Shown: positions 1 to 6,698 of the stretch, in pieces | How positions within the stretch are numbered: position 1 is the first letter of the stretch | Layout: each line of letters opens with the position of its first letter | Notes under the pieces: model-generated | What the model was told of the DNA's origin: nothing | Databases searched by the model: none | What the model saw: the letters and a program-made list of their open reading frames with translations, nothing else | Program-made: the position numbers and the translations under genes | Source: Halomonas stenophila | GTDB taxonomy: Bacteria > Pseudomonadota > Gammaproteobacteria > Pseudomonadales > Halomonadaceae | Direction: 5' to 3' | Assembly: GCF_014192275.1 (NCBI RefSeq) | Contig: NZ_JACHXR010000017.1 | Location: 1-49,391, forward strand | Length of the DNA stretch: 49,391 nucleotides

Positions 1-181
1 CGATCTCGCGCACCGCGGCGAGCCGGCGGCGGTGGTCGTCCGCCGAGCCGTGGGAGAAGTTGAGGCGCACCACGTCGACGCCGGCGGCGATCATCTGCTC
101 GAGCACGCCCTCCCGGTCGCTGGCGGGACCCAGGGTGGCGACGATCTTGGTGCGACGGACGGGGATGGGGCGATGAGTCAT
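1..181 (-). CDS. pyk: Pyruvate kinase, N-terminal part (runs off the window)
   Basis: About 60 N-terminal codons are present, starting at the ATG at 181 and running off the left edge. The translation begins MTHRPIPVRRTKIVATLGPA and continues through a VVRLNFSHG stretch, which are the first conserved blocks of pyruvate kinase (phosphoenolpyruvate + ADP to pyruvate + ATP, cytoplasmic, last step of glycolysis). It is divergent from gap, so two genes of lower glycolysis share one 386-bp control region with HexR-like sites. Which isozyme (PykA or PykF type) cannot be told from this fragment. Confidence 0.9.
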   Translation of the reverse strand, partial: MTHRPIPVRRTKIVATLGPASDREGVLEQMIAAGVDVVRLNFSHGSADDHRRRLAAVREI

Positions 182-268
182 GCCGGGCTCTCCTGTGGAA
201 TGCGGGCTCGCGCGGGCGGCCGAGCGTGGCCGGTCGCGGGGCTGCCTGACAAGATACGCTATTGATCG

Positions 269-286
269 TGATATTACTAAATTTCA
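269..286. promoter_or_regulatory. HexR-like operator, pyk-proximal
   Basis: The sequence TGATATTACTAAATTTCA resembles the gammaproteobacterial HexR operator (core TGTAATTAAATTACA). HexR, a sugar-phosphate-responsive regulator, is known to control pyk and gap genes in other gammaproteobacteria. The assignment is by motif and neighbour only; hexR is not in the window. Confidence 0.4.
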
Positions 287-395
287 GGGCTGAGACGAAG
301 GTCTAGTGTCCCGGCGAAGAGACGGTGGTCCCGGCATATAACCCTTTTATGTCAGTATGATAGGCAATTCTTCCTGGCAGTGGGATCAATGAAAA

Positions 396-416
396 TGTTG
401 TAAAATTACGAAATTC
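396..416. promoter_or_regulatory. HexR-like operator, gap-proximal
   Basis: The stretch TTGTAAAATTACGAAA contains the TGTAA...TTAC half-sites expected of a HexR operator and lies about 150 bp before gap. Together with the site at 269-286 it suggests shared control of the divergent pair. Confidence 0.45.
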
Positions 417-567
417 ACCTTGTCTCCGGCGTCATCGTGGGCCACATTGTGGGGCAAATGAGCCGTCGGCCCGCCCCGCGGGCATGTCGGGACGCTTCGG
501 TGCCCTGCCGTTCCTCGGCTCAGTCCATCCCACAAGACGGCAACGTCTGGATCGAGAGGAAGACATC

Positions 568-1590
568 ATGACGCTCAAGATCGCCATCAACGGTTTCGGT
601 CGCATCGGTCGCAACGTGTTCCGCGCCCTCTACGAGGGAGGCTACCGCGAGCGCGTGCAGGTCGTCGCCATCAACGATCTCGGCGACCCGGCGCTCAACG
701 CCCACCTGCTGCGCCACGACACCGTCCACGGCCACTTCCCCTTCAAGGTGGACCACGACGAGCGCAGTCTCACCGTCGACGGCGACCGCATCGAGATCAT
801 CTCCGAGCGCGACCCCGCGCGGCTGCCCTGGAAGGACCTGGACGTGGACCTGGTGATGGAGTGCACCGGGCTGTTCACCAAGCGCGATGACGCCGCCAAG
901 CATCTCGAGGCCGGTGCCGGCCGGGTGCTGATCTCCGCGCCCAGCCCCGATGCCGATGCCACCGTGGTCTATGGCGTCAACGAGGACGTGCTCAAGCCCG
1001 AGCACAAGGTGGTCTCCAATGCCTCCTGCACCACCAACTGCCTGGCGCCGGTGGCCAAGGCGCTGCACGAGACGGTGGGCATCGAGAACGGCCTGATGAC
1101 CACGGTGCACGCCTACACCAACGACCAGAACCTCTCCGACGTCTACCACAAGGACCCCTACCGGGCCCGCAGCGCGACCCATTCGATGATCCCGACCAAG
1201 ACCGGGGCCGCCGCCGCGGTGGGCCTGGTGCTGCCGGCGCTCGCCGGCCGCTTCGATGGCCTGGCGGTGCGCGTGCCGGTGATCAATGTCTCGCTGGTGG
1301 ACCTGACCTTCAATGCCGGTCGCGAGACCAGCAAGGACGAGATCAATGCCATCGTCGCGGAGGCCGCCCAGGCGTCACCGGTGCTCTCGGTGAATGCCCA
1401 GCCGCTGGTCTCCATCGACTTCAACCATGACGCCAACTCCTCCACCTTCGATGCCAACCACACCCGGGTGAACGGCAAGCTGGTCAAGGTCATGGCCTGG
1501 TACGACAACGAGTGGGGCTTCTCCAACCGCATGCTGGATACCGCCCTGGCCATGCAGGCGGCCTGCGACGGCAAGCGCCACGCCGCCTGA
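568..1590 (+). CDS. gap: Type I glyceraldehyde-3-phosphate dehydrogenase
   Basis: This 340-residue protein, normal for the family, oxidises glyceraldehyde-3-phosphate to 1,3-bisphosphoglycerate with NAD(P)+ in the cytoplasm. The Rossmann start is visible as INGFGRIGRNVFRALYEGG, and the catalytic motif SNASCTTNC places the active-site cysteine at about residue 154. A conserved C-terminal block WYDNEWGFSNRMLD follows. The ATG at 568 is chosen because AGAGGA lies at the right distance upstream and the protein then begins MTLKIAINGFGRIG; longer in-frame starts have no homology. It is divergent from pyk and preceded by a HexR-like site. Whether it is the glycolytic or gluconeogenic isozyme is not decided by sequence. 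Confidence 0.96.
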   Translation: MTLKIAINGFGRIGRNVFRALYEGGYRERVQVVAINDLGDPALNAHLLRHDTVHGHFPFKVDHDERSLTVDGDRIEIISERDPARLPWKDLDVDLVMECTGLFTKRDDAAKHLEAGAGRVLISAPSPDADATVVYGVNEDVLKPEHKVVSNASCTTNCLAPVAKALHETVGIENGLMTTVHAYTNDQNLSDVYHKDPYRARSATHSMIPTKTGAAAAVGLVLPALAGRFDGLAVRVPVINVSLVDLTFNAGRETSKDEINAIVAEAAQASPVLSVNAQPLVSIDFNHDANSSTFDANHTRVNGKLVKVMAWYDNEWGFSNRMLDTALAMQAACDGKRHAA

Positions 1591-1614
1591 CGCGCCAGCC
1601 GCGTCTCGCCGGGA

Positions 1615-1648
1615 ACGACGCCGGGCCACGCCAGTGGCCCGGCGTCGT
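1615..1648. terminator. Bidirectional terminator between gap and vanX-type gene
   Basis: A perfect 15-bp stem (ACGACGCCGGGCCAC / GTGGCCCGGCGTCGT) with a GCCA loop sits between the convergent genes. It lacks a long T-run, so its strength is uncertain. Confidence 0.65.
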
Positions 1649-1659
1649 CGTGTCGGGGG

Positions 1660-2427
1660 TCAGAGCTGGCGACGCCAGCGGCTCTCGATGGTGTCCAGCT
1701 CCGCCGGACCGTAGCGCGCCATGCCATGGCTGCCGTAGTGGGCCCACAGCTGGTCGCCGAGGTCGAAGTGCCACCACTCGCTGGGCAGGTTGGTGAAGCC
1801 CTGGGCCCGCATGGCGTGGTAGAGCCGGCGGCGGTTGTCGCGGGCCCGGCGCTGGGCCGCATCGGGGGCCTCCAGGGCTTCCAGGGCTTCCAGGGCTTCC
1901 AGGGCGGCGGTATGGGAGGCCGGCAGGGCCTCGTCGAACAGGGTGCCCATGTCCAGCGGCAGGCCGTCGGCATCACACAGGGTGACGTCCACGGCGCCGC
2001 CGGTGAGGTGGGGGCTGGGGCGGTCGGGGGCGCGGCTCGGCTCGGCCACGAACTCCCGAGTGCGGGCATCGAGCTCGCCCGGGGTGAGTTCGGGATGGTG
2101 CTCGTGGAGGATGTCCTGGAGCGTCTCGAACAGGTACTGCTGCACCCGCCAGGGACGCCAGCCGTCCAGCACCAGCAGGCTCAGGCCGTCGGGCAGCGCC
2201 CGGGCCACGGCGAGCAGGCGGTGATAGACGGTCTCGCGCACGTAGCACTCGTTCACCGCACCGGGAACGCCGAGGCGCGCATAGGCCGGATAGGCCTTGA
2301 GCGGTGGCGGTGCCAGGCCCACCGGCACCAGGGGCTCGTCGCTGCCGGCGATGGACAGCCGGCCGACCGCCGCCCAGTCGGGTTCGGCATGGCGGGGAAT
2401 CGCGGGAAGGGGCGTGGCGCTGGACAT
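1660..2427 (-). CDS. D-alanyl-D-alanine dipeptidase, VanX type
   Basis: This 255-residue zinc peptidase of family M15D would cleave D-Ala-D-Ala. The VanX signatures are visible: LVLDGWRPWRVQ, the metal site SPHLTGGAVDV (SxHxxGxAxD), and EWWHFD near the C-terminus supplying the catalytic Glu and third metal His. There is no signal peptide, so it is probably cytoplasmic. In Gram-negatives without van genes, such enzymes are thought to recycle D-Ala rather than confer glycopeptide resistance. The start at 2427 (MSSATPLPAIP) is taken because sequence upstream does not look like protein. An ALE repeat lies between the metal-site block and EWWH. Confidence 0.88.
   Translation of the reverse strand: MSSATPLPAIPRHAEPDWAAVGRLSIAGSDEPLVPVGLAPPPLKAYPAYARLGVPGAVNECYVRETVYHRLLAVARALPDGLSLLVLDGWRPWRVQQYLFETLQDILHEHHPELTPGELDARTREFVAEPSRAPDRPSPHLTGGAVDVTLCDADGLPLDMGTLFDEALPASHTAALEALEALEALEAPDAAQRRARDNRRRLYHAMRAQGFTNLPSEWWHFDLGDQLWAHYGSHGMARYGPAELDTIESRWRRQL
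1871..1906. repeat. Four tandem 9-bp repeats inside the dipeptidase gene
   Basis: The unit TCCAGGGCT occurs four times head to tail (last base of the last copy differs). On the coding strand it reads as repeated Ala-Leu-Glu triplets, probably one surface helix. Copy change would keep the frame. Confidence 0.9.
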
Positions 2428-2642
2428 GGGGCCTCGGCGTCTGGGTGGGCGACTGGGCTCATTATCGTGCCGGGAGCCACCGGATGGCCAATGGCAGGGT
2501 CCAGCGCTCCGCAACGGCTGGTGGGCTCGATGGCCGGGTGGGCGTGATCCCGTCGACCGTCGGATGGGGCCGGCGGGCATGGAACCCCTGAAGGTCGAGA
2601 CAGTGCCGACACGGGGCGGCGAAGCGGTCCAGCACCAACGAA

Positions 2643-2666
2643 AGAAGCACCCCGCAGGGTGCTTCT
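2643..2666. terminator. Intrinsic terminator, probably the original ssrA terminator
   Basis: AGAAGCACCC / GGGTGCTTCT form a 10-bp stem. Read on the minus strand it lies just beyond the 14-nt copy of the tmRNA 3' end at 2680-2693, the place of an ssrA terminator before the island inserted. Confidence 0.7.
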
Positions 2667-2679
2667 CTCGTCGACTGTT

Positions 2680-2693
2680 TGGTGGAGGCGGCG
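2680..2693 (-). repeat. Copy of the tmRNA 3' end (att-like site, distal)
   Basis: TGGTGGAGGCGGCG is identical to the last 14 nt of the tmRNA gene (8433-8446, same orientation). In both copies a GCGGGTT block follows within 30 nt and a terminator hairpin lies just outside. This is what integration of an element into the 3' end of ssrA leaves behind. Confidence 0.7.
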
Positions 2694-3131
2694 TCTCGTG
2701 AAAACCCGCCACAGTGCGCTGATTAACAAGAGAACGTGAGTTTTCGATCTTCCGAGATACCCCCAAAAGCACCCCCGCCAGAACGTTTCTACCTCCTCAG
2801 CATGCCGTCACCGGGGGAGGCCGCGCAATCCCTACATCCCCTTGTGGTGCTCGCCGCTGCTGCCCTCTCGGCCGAGATAATCCACCACCTTGAACCTGCT
2901 GACTAATAGGGCGAATCTAGGCACATTGGCCGGGTGTCCTGTTGGGAGTCGTTCGACTGATGCCTACAGACAACGGCAACAGCCGGATCCTCGACTTCGC
3001 CGTGGAGGCCAAGACCAAGTTGTAAGTCCATTGCCGGGCCAAGGCGGCGGCGCGATGCACTGAGTAGCTACACTGACTACCAACCACATAAGAAAATCAC
3101 ACCAAGGGAACCGACAGCAGGGAAGATACTG
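2694..3131. other. Gene-free island end
   Basis: These 438 bp hold no gene I can support. A 21-codon frame at 2960-3025 has no ribosome binding site and no recognisable product. The stretch 3060-3130 is richer in A+T and presumably holds the promoter of the next pair; no clear -35/-10 pair was assigned. Confidence 0.5.
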
Positions 3132-3989
3132 ATGACTATCACTGTACTAAGGGAGCACGACTATCGCGGTTCGGCACCGGGTGCCGTGGTGGCCGATGGG
3201 CAATCTGCCCACACCCACATCGCCCTACTGCAGGTGGCGTCTCATCTCCCTCCGCTTCAGGGCTATGTGAAGTTCTATCCTAACCTCCTGCCCAATGGTG
3301 CTCCGCATAGAGGATTGGTCAATGAGATTGTGGGCCATCTCATGTCGACCCGACTGGGTGTGAAGGTGCCGGACAGGGCCGGCCTGATCGTCCTCCCCGC
3401 GCGACACCTGGCCAGTCTGCCCAAGTGGATCGCCCACAACGACGCCGACCAGCCCCTGGTTGGGTGGTGGAGTCAGGATATGTCCTTTCCCTCGCTCAAG
3501 GGGTACTTCCGGCTCGATGGCGACACCAGAGCATGGACACCAAAGGAATGGGCACTGCTGGAGTCCGCCAGGCAGGAACTGGTCAACAGTGACCAGGTGC
3601 ATGCGATCATCGCCCTTGATGACCTACTTGCTAATGTAGATCGCAACATCGGCAATCTGCTGCGCAAGGTGCAAGGTCAGTATCTGCTGATCGACAACGG
3701 CAAATGCTTGACCGGCGAGGAGTGGCACCCAACCCAGTTGGTGCCTGGCCAGTCATACGACAACAAGGTCGCCATCTTCACCCAGCCAGACTCGGCGCAA
3801 TTGCCCTTCCGCCATGCTACGTTGAAAGCACACGATGAAATGGTGCAGCATCTCAACCCTGCGCTGCATGAGCTGATGCCTTGGCTGAACATGGCCGTTA
3901 AGCCGCCTGAGGCCAGCGCTATCGAGACATTCATTCGCCAACGCGCGGCGCCTGGCCGTTTCGCCCAAGAAATGGGGCTAGTGATATGA
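3132..3989 (+). CDS. HipA-like kinase family protein
   Basis: This 285-residue protein resembles the short HipA-like kinase family (HipA_2 type) rather than full HipA. The catalytic core is visible as ALDDLLANVDRNIGNLL (N-x-D-R-N-x-G-N) followed by a LLIDNGK segment that matches the metal-binding D-x-G. The N-terminal part YVKFYPN plausibly holds the ATP-binding lysine. HipA kinases phosphorylate protein targets (HipA itself glutamyl-tRNA synthetase); the target here is unknown. The ATG at 3132 follows GGGAAG. Its stop overlaps the next gene by ATGA, so the two are translationally coupled. This is the usual partnership of HipA-like kinases with DUF3037 proteins, not with a HipB antitoxin. Confidence 0.72.
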   Translation: MTITVLREHDYRGSAPGAVVADGQSAHTHIALLQVASHLPPLQGYVKFYPNLLPNGAPHRGLVNEIVGHLMSTRLGVKVPDRAGLIVLPARHLASLPKWIAHNDADQPLVGWWSQDMSFPSLKGYFRLDGDTRAWTPKEWALLESARQELVNSDQVHAIIALDDLLANVDRNIGNLLRKVQGQYLLIDNGKCLTGEEWHPTQLVPGQSYDNKVAIFTQPDSAQLPFRHATLKAHDEMVQHLNPALHELMPWLNMAVKPPEASAIETFIRQRAAPGRFAQEMGLVI

Positions 3990-4897
3990 ACACCGTCAAT
4001 CGGCTACTCGAGCACCTGGATGACGCTCCCACGGCGTCACCAGCCGCCTTGACCCGAGGCCGCTGGTTCAACATTCGGCTGAAGCCGGACCTCATGTCAG
4101 GCGAGCAGTTCAACGTAGGGGTGGGTTTCATCGACCATACCGAGACCCTACATACCCGGTTTACCGACGACCTCTCTCGTCTGCGCTGCTTCTATGATGA
4201 CCGGATCGACATAGATGATATGGGCCTGCTGGTCGAAATGGCCGCCTCTCAGTTCGACCGCGCCGTCTTCGAAACACAGCTTGCCGAAACCGTCAGTCCG
4301 CAACTCGCTTTCAGCTCACCAGGCTACGCTGCTGGCGCCAGCGTCGACGATATCCTGCAGACCTTCTTCGATCAAACGGTATCGTTGGTGCCGCCCCTTA
4401 CTGAGCAGGCCCAGACAAAGCGACCCTACTTCCGGGGGCTGAATAACGATGCCGTGCGTCACAAACTGCGCGACTGGATGGTGCACCAGCACAGTGAGCT
4501 GGCTAAGCGTCTGTTCCCTGATGACGCAAGCATCACCGTTCGCGCCGATGATGGTGGCCGTACAGAAGAGCACATCATAGACTTGCCGCTCAGGGCTCCG
4601 GGCCAACTGGCCGGCAGCATTGTCTCCGCCTATTGCAGTAGCATTCAGACGGCCGAGCTGCGCTTGCTTCAGTCAGCCTTGTCTCTGAACACCGCAATGC
4701 GCCACCTCAAGAACGAGCGTTACGGGATGTTCGTGCTGCGTCCGGACAAGGACAGCGGGATCGACCACAAGGTACTGAGTCGTTTCGACGACATGATCGA
4801 CGAAAGCGTCTGGAAGCTGCATGATGCCGGCGTTTACGTTGGCATTGAAAGCTCTATCCCTGACCTCGGTAACGACATCGTGAAGTGGGCTGCATAA
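3986..4897 (+). CDS. DUF3037-like partner of the HipA-like kinase
   Basis: The 303-residue product has no known biochemical role. Its N-terminus (RWFNIRLKPD, then EQFNVGVGFID and DLSRLRCFYD) fits the DUF3037 pattern of a short strand followed by NVGV and a later Arg-Leu motif. No signal peptide or membrane helix is seen. It begins inside the stop codon of the kinase gene (ATGA), so the two proteins are probably made in fixed ratio and may act together. Functions such as antitoxin, substrate adaptor or defence component are inference. The assignment is by recall of the pair and the motif. Confidence 0.6.
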   Translation: MNTVNRLLEHLDDAPTASPAALTRGRWFNIRLKPDLMSGEQFNVGVGFIDHTETLHTRFTDDLSRLRCFYDDRIDIDDMGLLVEMAASQFDRAVFETQLAETVSPQLAFSSPGYAAGASVDDILQTFFDQTVSLVPPLTEQAQTKRPYFRGLNNDAVRHKLRDWMVHQHSELAKRLFPDDASITVRADDGGRTEEHIIDLPLRAPGQLAGSIVSAYCSSIQTAELRLLQSALSLNTAMRHLKNERYGMFVLRPDKDSGIDHKVLSRFDDMIDESVWKLHDAGVYVGIESSIPDLGNDIVKWAA

Positions 4898-5066
4898 ACC
4901 AAGACGACAACGCCATCTCAGCGATTCGCCACCACCAAACCCGCCCACGGGTTGCTTGTATCTGCGGGCGCGGGTGCGTGCCTGGCGGCTGAAGATAGCC
5001 CCCAGGGTCAGGGGCTGGGGTCGGCGGTCCATGCCGGGTGTCGCCTCGCGCCAAATCATGAGCGTT

Positions 5067-5095
5067 TTGTATATAGCTGAGGTCGACACTAGAAT
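5067..5095 (+). promoter_or_regulatory. Sigma-70-type promoter for the AbiC-like gene
   Basis: TTGTAT, 17-bp spacer, TAGAAT. The predicted start of transcription near 5102 lies downstream of the first possible ATG (5101), which favours the ATG at 5134 for the gene. Confidence 0.55.
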
Positions 5096-5133
5096 TGATT
5101 ATGACAAGAACATTGCATGGAAGCTGGGGGCTC

Positions 5134-5865
5134 ATGAACCGCACGCTCTTCTTCGTGGCAATCGCCACCACGCTGATGACATCGGGACTATGGTTCTGGC
5201 TCTTCGAGGACACGCCGCCTGGCGAGCTGACGACCAAAGAGGTCGTGCCGTTCGCCACCTACTTCGGCGGGATCATGACCCCCATCATCGCCTTCCTCTC
5301 ACTGATGGCCTTCCTGCGGACGCTTGGCCAGCAGCAAGAACTTATGGCCCAGCAGGAGGAGCATCTGAAACAACAGCAGTCCCAGCTCGTCGCTCTGGAA
5401 AATGGGGCGAAAAAGGCGGACCTGTTTCAGGTGATTGATCGGCTCGATCAGGACTTCGAGAAGCTGACCAAGGACAAGGTCATTCGGTTGAGCCGATTGC
5501 AAGGCGCTGATGTGGCGACGGTCTATGACTTGCTCAACGAAGTGGGGGAAACTAACTGGAAGGGGGCGATACCCGACCGCAGTAAGTTCGGCGAGTTCGG
5601 CGATAGAATCATGGGCTCCTTTGAAGAGTCGAAGCCAGATGTCCTCGAACCGCTGAGCATTTGGAGGGTGGCATACGTGGCTGCTTCGATGCTGATTCAG
5701 CTTCGCCTTTATCTCGATGAGCACGACAGGATTGCTGGCAGCACCGCGCTGACCGAATACTACATCAGCAAGTATCAGGTCGCCTATTACCATCTCGCGG
5801 ACAAACACTATCTGGAAGTGGAGGATATGCCGGATGCGATTCAGAATGGGCCACATCTCCAGTGA
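5134..5865 (+). CDS. Membrane protein with coiled coil, resembling putative phage abortive-infection (AbiC-like) proteins
   Basis: From the ATG at 5134 the protein has 243 residues. Two membrane helices come first (about 4-22 and 42-62, the second containing FGGIMTPIIAFLSLMAFL). A Gln/Glu-rich coiled coil follows (about 64-95) and then a soluble helical domain ending in YYHLADKHYLEVEDMP. This order, especially the FGG..xPIIAFLSL helix followed by QQQE repeats, resembles the putAbiC family of suspected phage-exclusion proteins. The match is to architecture and one motif, so the function is inference. The promoter at 5067-5095 argues against the upstream ATG at 5101 and TTG at 5095. Confidence 0.6.
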   Translation: MNRTLFFVAIATTLMTSGLWFWLFEDTPPGELTTKEVVPFATYFGGIMTPIIAFLSLMAFLRTLGQQQELMAQQEEHLKQQQSQLVALENGAKKADLFQVIDRLDQDFEKLTKDKVIRLSRLQGADVATVYDLLNEVGETNWKGAIPDRSKFGEFGDRIMGSFEESKPDVLEPLSIWRVAYVAASMLIQLRLYLDEHDRIAGSTALTEYYISKYQVAYYHLADKHYLEVEDMPDAIQNGPHLQ

Positions 5866-5897
5866 CAGTATCGTCTCGCGAGATCGCGCCGTAGGGG

Positions 5898-6075
5898 CTA
5901 TTCGATCTGGCAACAGTCGAGTATAGAGGGTATCCAGTTCGCGTAGATCCGTGCAGTGGTGACGACGCTGGTGTGCCCCATCTGGCGCGAGACCCAGGCC
6001 AGGGGTTCGCCGGCGGAGACCATCATCGAGGCGTAGGTGTGCCGGGTCTGGTACGGCCGACGGTAGCGGTCGCCG
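5898..6075 (-). pseudogene. C-terminal remnant of a tyrosine-type phage integrase
   Basis: Read on the minus strand, about 59 codons give QTRHTYASMMVSAGEPLAW, then QMGHTSVVTTARIYANW. These are boxes of tyrosine recombinases: the Arg of RHTYA (codon at 6042-6044), the LGH-like MGHTS, and the nucleophile Tyr of RIYANW (codon 5943-5945). Everything upstream, including the first catalytic Arg and the DNA-binding domains, is missing. Homology stops near 6075 where an unrelated plus-strand fragment begins. It is the relic of the enzyme that presumably inserted this or a neighbouring element. Confidence 0.8.
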
Positions 6076-6228
6076 GTCGCCGACGGCACCAGCACCCTGC
6101 AGCTCCCCGACGGCGGAACGCTCCGCGCTAGGGGGCAGGGTGTGGCCGTGGGTCTCAAGGCATTCGTGCAAGCCGGGAAGCTGCAGGGCGAAGCCCCGGC
6201 GCTGACGGATGTGACGGTGGAGGTGTGA
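6076..6228 (+). pseudogene. 3'-terminal fragment of an unidentified gene (50 codons)
   Basis: An open frame without a start, from about 6076 to the TGA at 6226-6228, reads VADGTSTLQLPDGGTLRARG and ends GEAPALTDVTVEV. The regular strand-like pattern looks like the C-terminus of a real protein rather than random sequence, and it starts where the integrase homology on the other strand ends. I do not recognise the family; a phage or conjugative-element structural protein would fit the context, but that is a guess. Confidence 0.4.
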
Positions 6229-6245
6229 AACCTCCCTAGTTTTCT

Positions 6246-6689
6246 TTATCCAGCTCGTTTTCTCTTGGGCTGCTTTAAAACTGCTGAAGATGCCATCGTC
6301 ACGCGGCGAATCGCCAATAACGAGAAAACGAGCAAGCCGATGACTAGGGGGGTGAATATCATGGTGCTGGCTAGCGGCTTGAAGAAGCCTAAAAGTCCAG
6401 CAAGGCATAGAAAGAGGGAGCCATCTATAGCAATTGCAAGGTATCTCATGAAGTCATCATGATAGCCCGTCTCTTTCAAGCTTTGTATTTTTTCTTGGTT
6501 TGATAGTATGAGTGATTTTATTGTTACAGAGAACGCGGAGAATATGCCGCCAAGTGTAATGACGGCAGAGAAGAATGAGGTCTCTTTAGGAAGCGAGACT
6601 CCGTAGTAGGCTAAGCCGTATGCGCCTGCAAAGGCTAATACCCCCATTATATATGGGTGGCGTCTCTCCCATGTTAGCGACTGGAACAT
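6246..6689 (-). CDS. Small four-helix membrane protein, second gene of an uncharacterised island pair
   Basis: The 147-residue product has four likely membrane helices (about 14-32, 39-62, 88-104 and 108-127) joined by short loops, with a basic tail KQPKRKRAG, so both ends are probably cytoplasmic. I recognise no family. It starts 9 bp after the stop of the larger gene 6699-7598, with GGTAGGGAGC overlapping that stop, so the two form one operon. Base composition is clearly lower in G+C than the flanks. A small membrane partner next to a cytosolic sensor-like protein is a common defence layout; this role is inference. Confidence 0.75.
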   Translation of the reverse strand: MFQSLTWERRHPYIMGVLAFAGAYGLAYYGVSLPKETSFFSAVITLGGIFSAFSVTIKSLILSNQEKIQSLKETGYHDDFMRYLAIAIDGSLFLCLAGLLGFFKPLASTMIFTPLVIGLLVFSLLAIRRVTMASSAVLKQPKRKRAG

Positions 6690-6698
6690 TGCTGCTCC

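Larger units (their letters stand above)
182..567. promoter_or_regulatory. Divergent pyk/gap control region
   Basis: This 386-bp gap separates two divergently read glycolytic genes and must hold both promoters. It is much richer in A+T than its flanks, especially 255-420. Two HexR-like palindromes are annotated separately. No convincing small gene is seen. Confidence 0.6.

Noticed and set aside
2960..3025. Small 21-codon frame MPTDNGNSRILDFAVEAKTK...
   Set aside because: No ribosome binding site, no homology recognised and no partner; could be a truncated gene start but nothing supports it.
4898..5089. Minus-strand frame MIWREATPGMDRRPQPLTLG... upstream of the AbiC-like gene
   Set aside because: It has some protein-like character but continues only as the shadow of the DUF3037-like gene and has no recognisable family.
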